From the NCBI GenBank assembly GCA_002633005.1, contig NMRA01000100.1:664401-728400 (forward strand): 64,000 nucleotides of DNA, given 5' to 3'. Of this stretch, positions 49,232 to 60,811 are shown piece after piece. This DNA is from Phoronis australis. Taxonomy: Eukaryota; Phoronida; Phoronidae. The translations under genes were made by a program, and so were the position numbers. Position 1 is the first letter of the stretch. Each line of letters begins with the position of its first letter. The notes beneath the pieces were generated by a model. It worked only from the letters and a program-made list of their open reading frames with translations. It had not been told where the DNA came from and did not search any database.

Positions 49232-51590
49232 CAGGCCCGTAGCCAGGGGGTTCGATGGGTTCGATCAAACCCCCCTCCGCGAAGAAGGTACAGCCCCATG
49301 CTATCCGTTAAAGATGGGATACAGATGCACAAAAACAAAATTGTTGCAGCTACTGGTACTGCTAACTGCAATGATAACCAAGTTAGTTGTAATTTTGAAT
49401 TTGCTTCTGATTCAATGACCTTCACGTAACCATTGGGCACTACCTGGCCTAAGCTTCACCTGAGTGGCATTTGCGTATATGACAGGATCGTGCAGACAAT
49501 TAGAGGAGGCTTTATGTTATTTATCGGCATTGAACACACGTGGTGGTTGCCATGTAGGATAACAAGGAAGTCTAGAAGTAAATGTCTGTACCCAGCTAAG
49601 CTATATATATAGCAGCGAGAGACAGCAGCTCCCAAAAATTAATGCGGTGTTAATTCATTAAAATCTACCATAAGAAACAATACAGCAGAAAATAGGTGTG
49701 TTATCTGATAATGCTTGCTGACATTGGTATGGTAAAGGGCAGGCTTCTTCAAATTTGGAATTGAAAGTGTTCGTCAAATACAGGTATGTTTTTCATACAG
49801 TGTCCACTTCTATTGTGGGTTGGTGGAATGATATGCATGCATGTAAACTTGTGTGCATTTCCGTCCTTTTAAATTCAGTAGAAGTCGATGGTAAGTTAGC
49901 TGTAGGCAGCCCTCCATCGTTGCTCAAAAATCAGATTTTAATTCTAACTGAGTTTTCTTGCACTGCGAAAACACCAATGAGCATGCTCACATTTTTGTGG
50001 AAAAGTAGGCCTAGACCCAATAAAAACTTTGGTTAATGAGGATAGACTTCTCTTGTCAATAGTGTCAATGGTGCACAACCTCACAGACTTCATACGAGCA
50101 ACTGATGGAAAAGATTTCCACGGTTAGATGCCACTATTCCAAACATTCGCTACTTCGAAGGTCCACTACCCTCCGAAGATTCGTGTGACCTTCGAAAGTT
50201 CACAACTTCGAATGTCCACAATTCCAAAACCAGAACTCCGACAGTTATTAGTTTTTTCTTAAACATAAGTAAACCCCAGGAGTATTTCGCATAAGGTTCC
50301 AATTCACACATTCACACTTTCGCACACATTCACTAGTAAAGCCCGAGCTCAGAGGAGTAGCAGACACGTTTCTCCAAACTTTGCTCGATTGTCAGCCAGT
50401 GAAGCCAGGAGGTGAACCCTGAGCTTTCCCAAACAGGAGTCGTAACAGACATGAATAAAGAATCATATTTTGTGTCCATTTAGTAAGCATTTAAAGGGTG
50501 TGCAATAGTTGAATAGTTCTTAGTATATTAATTACATTGTTTATAAATGCGCTCAGTTCCAATCACTGCCAAACGTATCATTCTTGAATCTAACTAACGA
50601 CTCATTCTCAAGCATGGACAACATCCGGGGCACAGGGTCATGCATGGCTGCAATGACCAACAGTTTTAAATTTAAGAACACTGAATGGGGCTTTGTGACT
50701 GTGAAGACAGGCAGGTTCACGGTAGCCTCTAACTACATTTGATTTTGACCCGGCCGTGTGCGTGGTTCTTGTGGGTGAGGTTCAGGTGCAGTCGTGCTGT
50801 GAAATGATGCGACCTTGACATGGATTTGATGAATGGTTGTGGTTGATAATTCATCAATTTTCGCACTCCATATTTTTAAAAATGCAATAATGTTCTAGTT
50901 TTTCTGTGTTGAAAAGACGCGGGTAATTTCGCATGCGCATGAAGTTCGGGCGTTGTTTTCGGTATAGGTACTATGTCAAATAACCGAAGTAACATTCATT
51001 TTTGCATGTGAAAGTTTAAAAATTACACGAGTTGTAAAAGTTTGATCTGTTTGTAGTATTGGTTATATAACCGAAAACTTGCTCCCGAAATACAGCCTCT
51101 TTTTGTAGTTGTGAACCTTTGCAGTATTGAACCTTTGGAATGCGAACCGAATGCTGTTCCCATTTCCAACGACGTAAACAACTTCAGTAATATGCAAAAA
51201 TATAACTATATAAACAATTTCGTCAAGTTTTTCTCAGACAAAACATTTCTGTCCGAGTAGGTGTTATCACTCATTTATGCATGTCTGATTTGAAAATTTG
51301 GCAGGATGTAACGCCAGAATGTTTTTGACCACATTACATCCAAATTGAGTCTCGTTCTTTGCGAGCAACTGTCACGGCATCCTCATCTCTGTTATTACTA
51401 ATTCCGTATCATCTCAGAAACATAGAGCTGAGAGCCATCGTTGTGTATACAAGTTTCCCTCCCCCCTAATTAAGCTGCGTCAACTGAGGGCTTTAATGAA
51501 AACTCCTCAGTGTCTAGGTTTGCAAAATATCAAAGGTCCACCATTCAAGAAATTGGAACCACCCCCTGTACAATGCTGGCTACGGGCCTG
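49232..51590. mobile_element. 2.36-kb transposon, CAGGCCCGTAGCCAG inverted ends, AAAAC duplication
   Basis: The left end CAGGCCCGTAGCCAG (49232-49246) and its exact inverse CTGGCTACGGGCCTG (51576-51590) are flanked by direct AAAAC repeats (49227-49231 and 51591-51595). The inverted repeat is short (15 bp perfect). Further in, both ends carry GGGGG-rich words. The interior has only short ORFs and no recognisable transposase, so it is non-autonomous. CAG...CTG ends recall hAT elements. A 5-bp target duplication would suit a 5-bp hAT subgroup, an assignment I hold loosely. Confidence 0.85.
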
Positions 51591-51951
51591 AAAACAAAAA
51601 CTGTGTTATCCACCACAACACTGCAATGCTGGTACTGTTTCTTTTTAACAATTTAACTCATTGTAGAATTGACTTGTGATGGGTGAATGGAAAGCAGTAA
51701 AACAAAACTGTTAACACAATAATCAGGTTAATGTCATGAATGACTTCTAACACTATCAATTATTATAAGCCTGCGCTAGGTAAAGCTATTTATTTTGTTG
51801 CAATCAATCACAAACATTGTGTAATTGTTGCTCAATACTCAAATTAAAGAATGGTTTAATCTTTGCAAAATAATGGAGAAATCATTAACTTTATCACCCA
51901 CTAATTACACTGGTACCCTGGCAATCGACCATCTTGGCTTTTTACTTTTTA

Positions 51952-53045
51952 TGCGCCCACATATTTATATGTGGACGCATTATGCCGTCATCTCTGTCCG
52001 TCCGTCTGTCCGTCCGGGCGGCGTCCGTCCGGCGTCTGGCGTCCGGCATCCGCTGCTCTATCTCCAAAACCCTTTGACATACGTTCATGAAATTTAGCAC
52101 ATATGTTCCATTCATGAATGGGACGGCATGTGCGAACTTTTGGACGGATCCGACTACCGATGTGTCCCCTAGTGGCAATTTTAGTTTTTTACGCTTACCT
52201 TTGTATCTTCAAAAGTCCTGAACGGATTTTCATGAAATTTGGTATGTAGGCACCTATTAGTGAGATGACGCTATCCTCCTGTTTTCAGATGGATTCGACA
52301 TAGTTTGCGCCACCTAGTGGCCATTTTTACTGTTTTCGAGTCTGTATTTTTGCGTCCACCCCTCTATCAACCAAACCGCTCAAAGGATGATTGTGAAAAT
52401 TGGCGTGTATGTGCTTACTATAAGGAAGACAGCTGACAATGATTTTCAGATGATTTGGACTACTGTGGCGCCTCCTAGTGGTAGTTTTTTTTTTTTTGCG
52501 CCCATGGCTGTATCTCCCAAACCGTTTGCAGGATCTTTACTAAATTTAGCAAGTGTATTTATGTGATGTTGACAACGGACGATGACGACTTTAGGATGAT
52601 TCTGACTACCGGTATTCCTCTAGTGGCAATTTTAGTATTTGCCTCTAGTGGCAATTTTCGTATTTTACATTGACCTCTGTATTTTCTTCAGGTGTGTACT
52701 TTGTGTTACTTCGTGACTATGAAGGAAAAGTTCCAAGTAGAAATTTGTTTCTGGCATTCTAATGCTGTGCTAATCTCGTATGTTGGTAAATTTGTTTTTA
52801 ATTCTATGTTTTTGTGGTGCTTTAAGCAACTGGTGTATAGGATGTGCTTGTATTATGAAGATTACTCACATTTTGCCCCTACCCTATTGAGGAGACAAGG
52901 ACCATTCCTTTCCATTTTGCAAAGTACAACATACTACATATATGCCCTCTACTGGCCACTTTATGGTACCAATAAACAACCCTAGAAGGATACCGTATAC
53001 GGTGCAATTGTGGGCGCATTTCAACGCTCTGCGTTGCTCTTGTTA
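51952..53045 (+). mobile_element. GTCCG-rich element, fullest copy (about 1.1 kb)
   Basis: It starts with ATGCGCCCACATATTTATAT, a near-palindromic head, then a (GTCCGTCCG)-rich stretch, then CTCTATCTCCAAAACCC. It continues with the CCCCTAGTGGCAATTTTAGT modules and ends AATAAACAACCCTAGAAGGA through GTGGGCGCAT and the hairpin CAACGC-TCT-GCGTTG. The ends ATGCGCCCAC and GTGGGCGCAT are inverses. The head is repeated at 63865 and the tail at 36190. No ORF fits a transposase. Confidence 0.7.
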
Positions 53046-53884
53046 TTTTTGTTATCCTATGCTATGAACATTTCACGTCACAACCATGCCCAAAATCAGC
53101 AGAAATAATAAAATCTGACACTCATAGCTCACTGTACTATTGACCAAAGGTCTGGAGAGGCAAATGAGACTGTTTATTTATGCTGAATCGAAAACTGTAA
53201 AACAAAAAACGTAAAATAGAGTATTGGAAGCCATTTTGAAAAAAGCGCTACCTGTGGATCAAAGATGAGACAGCCACCTACTGCCCATGAGATTACGGAA
53301 ATGGCCGATAGAAACCAAATTTGCTAACAGAGAACTAAGTGTTACAGAAACGGCCGACAGAAGCTGATATTCAAAGAAAAGTTGTGGGATGTGCCGAGAA
53401 TTCTTAATTGGATTAGGCAGTGACTTTAATCGCATGACTAAAAAATCACAGAGTCCTCACAGGGATTAACTGTCATTCTGTGCCGATTTTGTAACACTTA
53501 ACACACCAAAACTAGCAACAGAGTGAACCCAAGCACCCATAAATCGTTGTGCAGTCACGTAAGTAAGACAGTACCTCATTGTGTTCGATTTTTGACTCGA
53601 AAGAAAGAGCAATCAGTAAAGCAGATATAGTTACTATTTTTGTTTCCTATTGTGTGTTTTAAAACGCAGAACTTTGCAGTGCACTGGGAAAGTTTTGTTT
53701 GTTCGTTGACAGTCTAATCTTGCATAATGAATAATTTGTAAACAAATTCTGCGGGAGTGCCCTCGTAACATCATGTATCCTCGAAAGAAAAGGACAACGA
53801 AGAGTGCAGGGATTTTCTCTTGACAAAACAACACAAAATGTGACAAAACACAGGCGACAATTGTCGCGAAGCCAAGTATTCGGC

Positions 53885-54200
53885 GGCGACAGGCCCGAAT
53901 TAAGAAGTGTATACACGATGGAAGCTGGTGGGAGTGAAATTAAGCCGACTGACTGACGTCACTCAGACCATTGAGCCGACGGACTGACATCAAAAAAGCC
54001 GGTACGAAACTAGCCACCCTCTCTCCACGTCCTCGAAAAAACGGCCCTTGAGAATAACATAGAACACCTCAAATCTAAATAGGGGTCCGGTGCACTACCT
54101 GGGACCATTAGGCGGTGCGGAAACGGGCGCAACTAAGCACTGTAGTGGAGCGGGGAAGATGGAGTTCGAGTGAACGATGCATTCTATATAATAGATAACG
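53885..54200 (+). repeat. dispersed repeat family D, copy 2
   Basis: It matches 7440-7740 on the same strand with scattered changes and retains TGACGTCA. It runs directly into the duplicated block beginning near 54231. Confidence 0.75.
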
Positions 54201-54230
54201 AATTTTATGAGGAATTTATTTACATTTCAG

Positions 54231-55016
54231 AAAGTATATATTTTGTAGGGGTTACAGGTAACAGAATTTAAGATATTAGCACATAATACAACCTCGTAAA
54301 CAAGATTCACAGTTACCTTAATGTTTGCTTGTTAAAAATTTTCCTCTAGGAGAGATCTGTTCCTGTGCATATGAAAATCAATTATTAAGTTGTTGCCAGC
54401 CAACTTAACCGTAGTCTGCCAGTTTATTGCACGTTTAATGGGTCAGGAATGTGTGTATTTATCACATACTGGAGAGGTGCTGGTGACACTTGATTGAAGC
54501 ATTACTTATTTGTTTCAGCTAAACATAATGAATGTATGTTGAAAAGCTCATGTAATACTACTGGGTTTTTGCCACAAGATTGGCCTTTGAAGTGTTTCAG
54601 TTTGTCTCTGCTAATGACACTGTTGAAAAATGAAAGCGCTCCGAGGAGCGAACCTTGGCGAAATTAACCAAAAAGATGACGATAAAGATGATGACGAAGA
54701 TGACGAATATGACGACGATGGTGAACAAAAGAAGTATTAGTAACATACACATGACGAACGTAGAAGTCCGAAATCAGTAAGAAAAAGGCTACAGTCTTGT
54801 GCGACACTTGGCGAAATTAACGGAAAAGACAACGACGGAGATGATGACGAAGATGATGACGATGATGACGAATATGATGATGGTGGTGGCGATGATGAAC
54901 AACATCACAACATTCATATGACGAATTTAGATGTCATAAATCAATAAGAAATAGACTACAGTCTACTTCAATAGAAGATAAACCAACATCAATGCAGCAA
55001 GAGCGCTCAACAAAGG
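54231..55016 (+). repeat. duplicated block with haplotype-specific insertion
   Basis: 54231-54640 is almost identical to 55019-55425. The pair is separated by 54641-55016, which begins GAAAGCGCTCCGAGGAGCGA and is rich in GATGAC/GACGAT triplet words, and by a single N at 55017. The second copy continues straight into unique sequence without the insert. This fits two haplotypes joined end to end, one carrying an extra element. Confidence 0.7.
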
Positions 55017-55889
55017 NTCAGAAAGTATATATTTTGTAGGGGTTACAGGTAACAGAATTTAAGATATTAGCACATAATACAACCTCGTAAACATGATTCA
55101 CAGTTACCTTAATGTTTGCTTGTTAAAAATTTTCCTCTAGGAGAGATGTTTCCTGTGCATATGAAAATCAATTATTAAGTTGTTGCCAGCCAACTTAACC
55201 GTAGTCTGCCAGTTTATTGCACGTTTAATGGGTCAGGAATGTGTGTATTTATCACATACTGGAGACGTGCTGGTGACACTTGATTGAAGCATTACTTATT
55301 TGTTTCAGCTAAACATAATGAATGTATACTGAAAAGCTCATGTAATACTACTGGGTTTTTGCCACAAGATTGGCCTTTGAAGTGTTTCAGTTTGTCTCTG
55401 CTAATGACACTGTTGAAAAATAAATGTGATAGGGGATACTTGTCTGTGACTTTTTTGACAGGGAGGGAGGCTCAGCTGGAAATCATATCTGCCTATTTAG
55501 AGACTGGATTTGAAAAAAGGGACCAATGAAAAAGTCACACTCTTTTGAAGGGTTTTTGTTTAAGAAATGTCCCCCTTTTATAGAGGTTGATTCCATAACT
55601 TTATGCTTATCGCTCTCATAGGGATTGCTGGACAGCTGAATTTTTAACACATTAAGCCTCAGTCATAATGCAGGAGTATTAATGGCGTGCTGTGGAAAAT
55701 GAGCAACTTTTTTGGCAAAGGAAGTTTTAAAAATATAGATAATATGAAAGCCCTTCTGTAGTTGGAAAAAGGAACCTTTTGTAGAGGTTCGAATTCGAAT
55801 CGTATTTGGGAACTGTCGGAAAGGCTTTCATAGAGAAACTGATCGGGAAGAAGTTCTCTTGTGAGTAGCACATGCGTTATTAGCTGTCT

Positions 55890-56066
55890 TGTAGAGTATC
55901 TCCTTGGCCATCATATGATGTTGTATTGTAGAGTACCTCCTTGGCCATCATATGATGTTGTATTGTAGAGTATCTCCTTGGCCATCATATGATGTTGTAT
56001 TGTAGAGTACCTCCTTGGCCATCATATGATGTTGTATTGTAGAGTATCTCCTTGGCCATCATATGA
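55890..56066. repeat. 37-bp minisatellite, 4.8 copies with alternating variants
   Basis: Units TGTAGAGTATCTCCTTGGCC then ATCATATGATGTTGTAT start at 55890, 55927, 55964, 56001 and 56038. Position 10 alternates T, C, T, C, T, so the array grew as 74-bp dimers. Confidence 0.92.
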
Positions 56067-56702
56067 TGATGTACGTACACTACTAGGTAGAACTATGGCA
56101 GTCTGTTACTCTTCTGATCCAGCTCACTTAAATATCATTAGGTATCTGACTGTAGTTGTTGCTTTAATAACTCAGCCACTTGCTGAAGCTATATTTCACT
56201 TAAAGTACACTCAGATAAGTAGTGTCAAGTTTGGCCTTCATAGATTGCAGCAAAAATGTTGCCAACTCCACCATTGAGAACGCTCATATTGAATTAATTT
56301 ACCCCAAAAATGAAAGTGCGTTATTTAAAGCTTACACTTTTGAGTTTCTTACACATCAAACTTCCTGTGTGCTTCTTTTTATCATGAAAACATGCTGTGC
56401 TTGGTATTTTCTTTGTTATTGTTTTGTCTTCAACCTATTATCTAGCCAGTGGCCTGGTTGTAATGTTTAATCCAAGCTCTTGATTTAGTTTTCTCTTTGA
56501 TTGTGAATGGAGATTGCAAGTGTGAACATAACAAATAACACAGTAAAATGCATATTCCTTGTATTGAACCCACCTAGTTTGTTGCCTTGAGGCACCTGCT
56601 TGAATGTAGAAATGTTCACTACTGGAAAAAATACAATAACTTCCAGTCTGCTTGGGCCTGACCTGACGACCAGTGACTGTTTGATTTGTTGTTTCCCCGC
56701 AG

Positions 56703-56793
56703 GCATTAGCCAGGTTACAGGAGCAGTACTCGTGTGATGATGCTCTGCTGCCAGAGAACCGGTGCAAGAACGCCTACCCAGAAGTGCTTCCAG
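56703..56793 (+). CDS. RPTP catalytic-domain exon (KNRY region)
   Basis: This is a 91-nt exon after a TTTCCCCGCAG acceptor, with a CCAG/GTCAGT donor. It reads ALARLQEQYSCDDALLPENR then CKNAYPEVLP. S-C-D-x-A-L-L-P-E-N-R-x-K-N is the family signature just before the substrate-recognition (phosphotyrosine) loop, whose usual KNRY appears here as K-N-A-Y. The usual L-P-Y-D-H-S-R-V continues as L-P-D-D-N-N-R-V across the intron. Phase 0 in, phase 1 out. The conserved arginine of KNRY is missing, which may weaken substrate orientation. Confidence 0.9.
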
Positions 56794-57455
56794 GTCAGTA
56801 AGCCGCAGTGGCTCAAGTGGCCATATTGTTAGGGACCATCCATTGACCTTTCACAGATAGCCCAAGACGTGATTGTTGGATTAGTCTTCCCGAACAACAC
56901 TGCAGTAGACGTAGATATGTAATCTGAGGAAATCATTTCATTTCGGTGGCACTTTAATCAAGCACGCTTAAGTTCAGCTTATGATAAATACGAGTAAACA
57001 GGTAGCATCGCCTGCCACTTTACCAAACAGACACTTTCTGGATTGGATGACTCATATCTCACACACCTACGATCTGGGATGCGCACACCTGCATTTTTGA
57101 TATTCGTAAAAAGGTAGCTGACCAAATCATTCTAAAAAATGATTGCATAGGGACAGATCATTTCTTATACTTTAAGAATGATGATGGTTCTGTTGCTTTG
57201 TTATATATAGCATGCTTGGGGACTACAAGTATGGTATTGCACTATTTTGTTCTTGACCTTTTCATATTAGCGAAACATCACAGGTAAGTCAAGACAGCTG
57301 GTAAAATAAAAAGGTTGAGAATAATACAGTGGAAAATGTGTTCATTAAAGTATGCTGAATGTGACTGACTGACCGACATTTTTGACTTGTTTTGCCATGT
57401 TTTTCTTCTTATTATTATTGTTATTGTTATTATTATGTGCTTGCAAATATTGTAG
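56794..57455 (+). other. intron 3
   Basis: This 662-bp phase-1 intron has a GTCAGT donor and an ATTGTAG acceptor preceded by a TTATTATTGTTA-rich tract. Nothing else is recognised. Confidence 0.8.
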
Positions 57456-57532
57456 ATGACAACAACAGAGTTCTGCTTGAGCCCATTCAAGGCCAACCTG
57501 GCTCTGACTACATCAACGCCACCTATATTGAT
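57456..57532 (+). CDS. RPTP catalytic-domain exon (DYINA motif)
   Basis: This 77-nt exon reads, with the G from the previous exon, DDNNRVLLEPIQGQPGSDYI then NATYID. S-D-Y-I-N-A-x-(Y/F)-I is one of the strongest PTP-domain signatures, and the residues before it keep the family spacing. It ends at a codon boundary before GTAAGA. No substitution is notable apart from the D-D-N-N in place of Y-D-H-S. Confidence 0.93.
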
Positions 57533-58336
57533 GTAAGAGAGATAATTTTGTTGGAATGCATCAAAGAACTTAGTCAAGGGATGAAATGATATGAAACCTT
57601 CAGCTTTCTTTACTTGAAATAAATCTGTTTGCAAAAACTGTTAAGCCGCACTTTCAAGTTCATGTTTAAACAATTACTCTTCACTTATTGTCAGTGATTG
57701 CTCTATTTCAACAATGACGCACTAGTTGTATCATGTCCTAATGACTCTTGACTTGTGTCAGCTGACTGGCAGAGTTGTAATGAGCTGAACTGGTTTTGAG
57801 AAATTTAAATGCTATTCGCAATAACAGTGTTGTGTTGTGTGACATGTTGCCACCCTGTTTTAATATGTGGTCATTGTTGTGTGTCATATATCCTTGAATA
57901 CCTCTTGCTACCAATCACATTTTGCTCTGGTTAGCTGGCTAAAGTTGAAAAGCAACTTATAGACCTTTCCAGTGTCATGAAGCAGTCTCTTAACTAATAT
58001 CCCTTAATTTGTTGTGGTAGTATTCTGTTTGCCAGCTCAAGCCAAAGGCAATGTATACATGCGCCAAACCCAAGAATTTGTGAAGTGTTTTATTGAGTCG
58101 TTGGTGGTTCTGATGTTACTTGAATTGGCGATGGAAATAGAATCAGGGTAAAGAATATGCGAGATTGATTTTGTGGGAGTACAAGGCCTAATCGGATTTG
58201 TTTAACTTGTCAAACACTGGTGGACAAAATGCAGCTTTAAATCTTGAAGACATGTTTCATGGATGGGGTCTGTAATGAAAATGTAGTTATGGCAATAGTA
58301 ATGCTGTTTTACAAATTTTGTTTTTTCATATTTCAG
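57533..58336 (+). other. intron 4
   Basis: This 804-bp phase-0 intron has a GTAAGA donor and a CATATTTCAG acceptor. No feature is seen inside. Confidence 0.8.
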
Positions 58337-58373
58337 GGATATAAGAAAGTTAATGCATATATCGCTACTCAGG
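58337..58373 (+). CDS. RPTP catalytic-domain exon (YIATQG)
   Basis: This 37-nt exon reads GYKKVNAYIATQ and the first base of Gly. G-Y-x-x-x-x-x-Y-I-A-T-Q-G-P is standard for active PTP domains. It ends in phase 1 at G/GTATGT and is completed by GA of the next exon. It is too short to stand out as an ORF but is fixed by its motif and phase. Confidence 0.93.
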
Positions 58374-59354
58374 GTATGTATTCCTATTGTACAAAATTGT
58401 ATTAAACACCCTTTAATTTAGGTCACAGTATAACGGATTAGGGGACTTTCTTTCAATTTTTTGGCAAAAATTAACATTCTAGAATAATTTACTTTTAGTA
58501 GCATGACTTGCATTGTGTAGCTTCCATGAAACAGAAAGTTGGTAAAATTCTGAGCGGTTTTGGCAACTATGTATTTTTATGGGAAATTGAAGAGAAATTA
58601 CAGGAACTATGCATGAGGGGGACTGAGAACTGGTTCAAAGTGCCTAGTTCTTTAATGGCTTTACTGTCTCTGTGTTGTTCAGGCTATAGACCATTTATGT
58701 GATATCGAGCAAGCAGGATGTTTGTCCCACTAACCTTGGTCTCATGAGGCATATTTTGTGAGACCATCACACTGGTGTTCCACATGCGAGGTTATGGAAC
58801 GAGATAGCCATTTTTCCCACTTTTCTGCTTGTTTGTGAAGCCGGAAGTAGTCCATTAGAGCTTCATTATATGCATTTCAGTTACCATTATACTAGTTTAC
58901 TTGCAGGACCAAAACGTTTGATGAGTAAATAAAATAATTTAGTGTTGTTAATGAAAAAAAGGAAGCCCATCCCATTTTGTGAAATAAAAAATAGTCTGGG
59001 ATCACGTCTTTGGTGTATGTCTGTCTGTGGTATCATTTCAAACCTTATTCGCTTATGTTGTGTTCACTATGCTCTCGTGAAGACACTCTGCGTTTGATAG
59101 ATAAAGCTAATTCATAATTTTATCTTCTTCAACAACATTGACCTTTTACAGAAACATGAAGTGTTTGTACCATTCTCTTGAACCCCCTCGTTATTGTGTT
59201 ATTATCACACTGTCTGTTTGCGTGAACATGAACTGAGCTTGTAGGGGAGATACCATGTCTCAATTACAATTTAGGATTTCATTATGCAAATTTAAATAGA
59301 TTGCCACAGCCATATACATATCCCCTGTGAACGTCTTGCGGCCTTTGTTGACAG
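58374..59354 (+). other. intron 5
   Basis: This 981-bp phase-1 intron has a GTATGT donor and a TGTTGACAG acceptor. A 64-codon ORF at 58508-58702 shows no domain and is taken as chance. Confidence 0.8.
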
Positions 59355-59452
59355 GACCTAAAACGCAAACCGTCGTTGACTTCTGGCGTATGGTGTGGCA
59401 GGAAGGCGTCCATTGTATCGTCATGGCAACTAATTTATTCGAACATGCCCGG
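59355..59452 (+). CDS. RPTP catalytic-domain exon (DFWRMVW)
   Basis: This 98-nt exon reads, after the split Gly, [20 protein letters not shown] then [14 protein letters not shown]-x-D-F-W-R-M-(V/I)-W-(E/Q)-x-x-x-x-x-I-V-M-x-T-N-L is highly characteristic of receptor PTP catalytic domains, here keeping all core hydrophobics. It ends at a codon boundary, CGG/GTAAGC. Confidence 0.95.
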
Positions 59453-60220
59453 GTAAGCTATTTACGAGTGCTTTGCTTTGCGTCAGCGTACTGACCATGA
59501 AATATATTGTGTAAACATTGAATTGTGTTTAAGTACTTGTAAATATTAGTCCAATAATGACATTGCCATTCACTGTGCAAGCCGCAGTAATTGTGCTGTC
59601 ATCAGACATTACTGAATGATTAGATGAACAGACTTCCTGGTCTATGCATGATGTCACATGACTTCCCACCAACCAACTCTTACTTATTCGCTTTTGTCAA
59701 ACTTCTGGTTAAGGTTATTTCGAACCTTATGATCTTGTCTGCATTTAGCCAAATATTAACAGGGTATATATTTTCTGAAATTAGAAAGTCTGTAGAGTTC
59801 CATTTTTGACTTTACCAATCTGCTATTAATTAGATCACATGACTGTGTTTTTAAGTAACAACTAGCAAAAAACAAAGGAACATCCATAGCAAAACAATGG
59901 TATCAACAACATGGCCAAATTTCCTTGGATGTATGTGTACACGATGGAATCTCAGAAATACTGTTAGTTTTTTAAATCATCGTTTCGTTTTCATTTTATT
60001 GAGTTTTTTTGTGAAACTCTTAAAAGTCCTATTTTTGATATCCCCTCGTGAAAAATTGAAAAATTTGAAAAACATTTCCTAACAGCTTTTTGAAGTACAG
60101 TGCATAGAGCATGCTATCTGAAAGTTACAATTTCTGAGACATGATGTTATGAAGTTCGACAAACTTGGCCATTTTTCTAGGGTCCCACGTAACCTTAAAG
60201 TCTCATGCAGTGCTATCTTT

Positions 60221-60474
60221 GCATGCGTGCACCCAGCCTTTATATGGGCCAAGCACGAATTTCTGACGATGTGGACCTTTTGCTGACAAAAAGGCGACAA
60301 GACTAAAAAAACTGGGTACCACCTTCAGAGCTGAGAACTGTGAACTGTGCATCTGCGCCTTTGTGGTGAACTTTGTCTAATTTTCTGAGACTGTTTGTTT
60401 CTCTGTGGCGGACCTTTTTGCCCACTTCGCCAGGGGGACTCGTTTAAGCCCCCCCCCCCTGGGTGCGTGCATGC
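60221..60474. repeat. 254-bp segment with inverted ends
   Basis: GCATGCGTGCACCCAG at 60221-60236 faces CTGGGTGCGTGCATGC at 60459-60474, inverse copies with two mismatches. The inner right flank has a run of about ten C. CTTT occurs on the left and TTT on the right, too weak for a target duplication. It could be a small MITE or chance. Confidence 0.4.
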
Positions 60475-60811
60475 TTTGACAACTGTTGTTTTGATCAACG
60501 TTTGGGTTGTTACCCATTGTATTTGTGGTTTAAGTGAGCATTCTTATGACACATGATTGCGTGATGGATCATATGGAGTTGACTGATTACTTCAAGGGAA
60601 GGATTCAACAGCTGATTGTTAGTTTTATTTGCTTTGGCATAATTAGCACTGGGTGTGACATAAAGTTTAACAGTTGTCAATGACTATCGTAAATAAAGCA
60701 TGGAACTCGTATGTTTCTTAAGCATAGCCATTGCAAAGAGAAATTTGCTTTAGACATTTTATTTCTGGTTTTAATTATTTGTTACTATGTGTGCTATTGC
60801 TGTTTGAATAG

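Larger units (their letters stand above)
33593..56702 (+). other. intron 2 of the RPTP gene (about 23.1 kb)
   Basis: The flanking exons are both phase 0 and join the PTP domain without a missing residue, so no exon need be sought here. The content is repeats and transposon relics listed separately. Nothing recognisable was seen in 33860-35040, 37216-40600, 40800-41310, 41476-42370, 44900-46900, 53050-53880 and 56075-56702 beyond short chance ORFs and simple sequence. A 44-bp tandem duplication lies at 37939-38026. Confidence 0.6.

Noticed and set aside
51825-52178. ORFs with SVRPSVRPGGVRP-type peptides
   Set aside because: They are translations of the GTCCG-rich head of a repeated element, and the same peptide would arise at 63.9 kb.
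54655-54900. acidic (Asp/Glu-rich) coding region
   Set aside because: GATGAC/GACGAA words give acidic peptides only as a by-product of triplet-like simple sequence. There is no start or splice context, and the segment is probably a haplotype-specific insertion.
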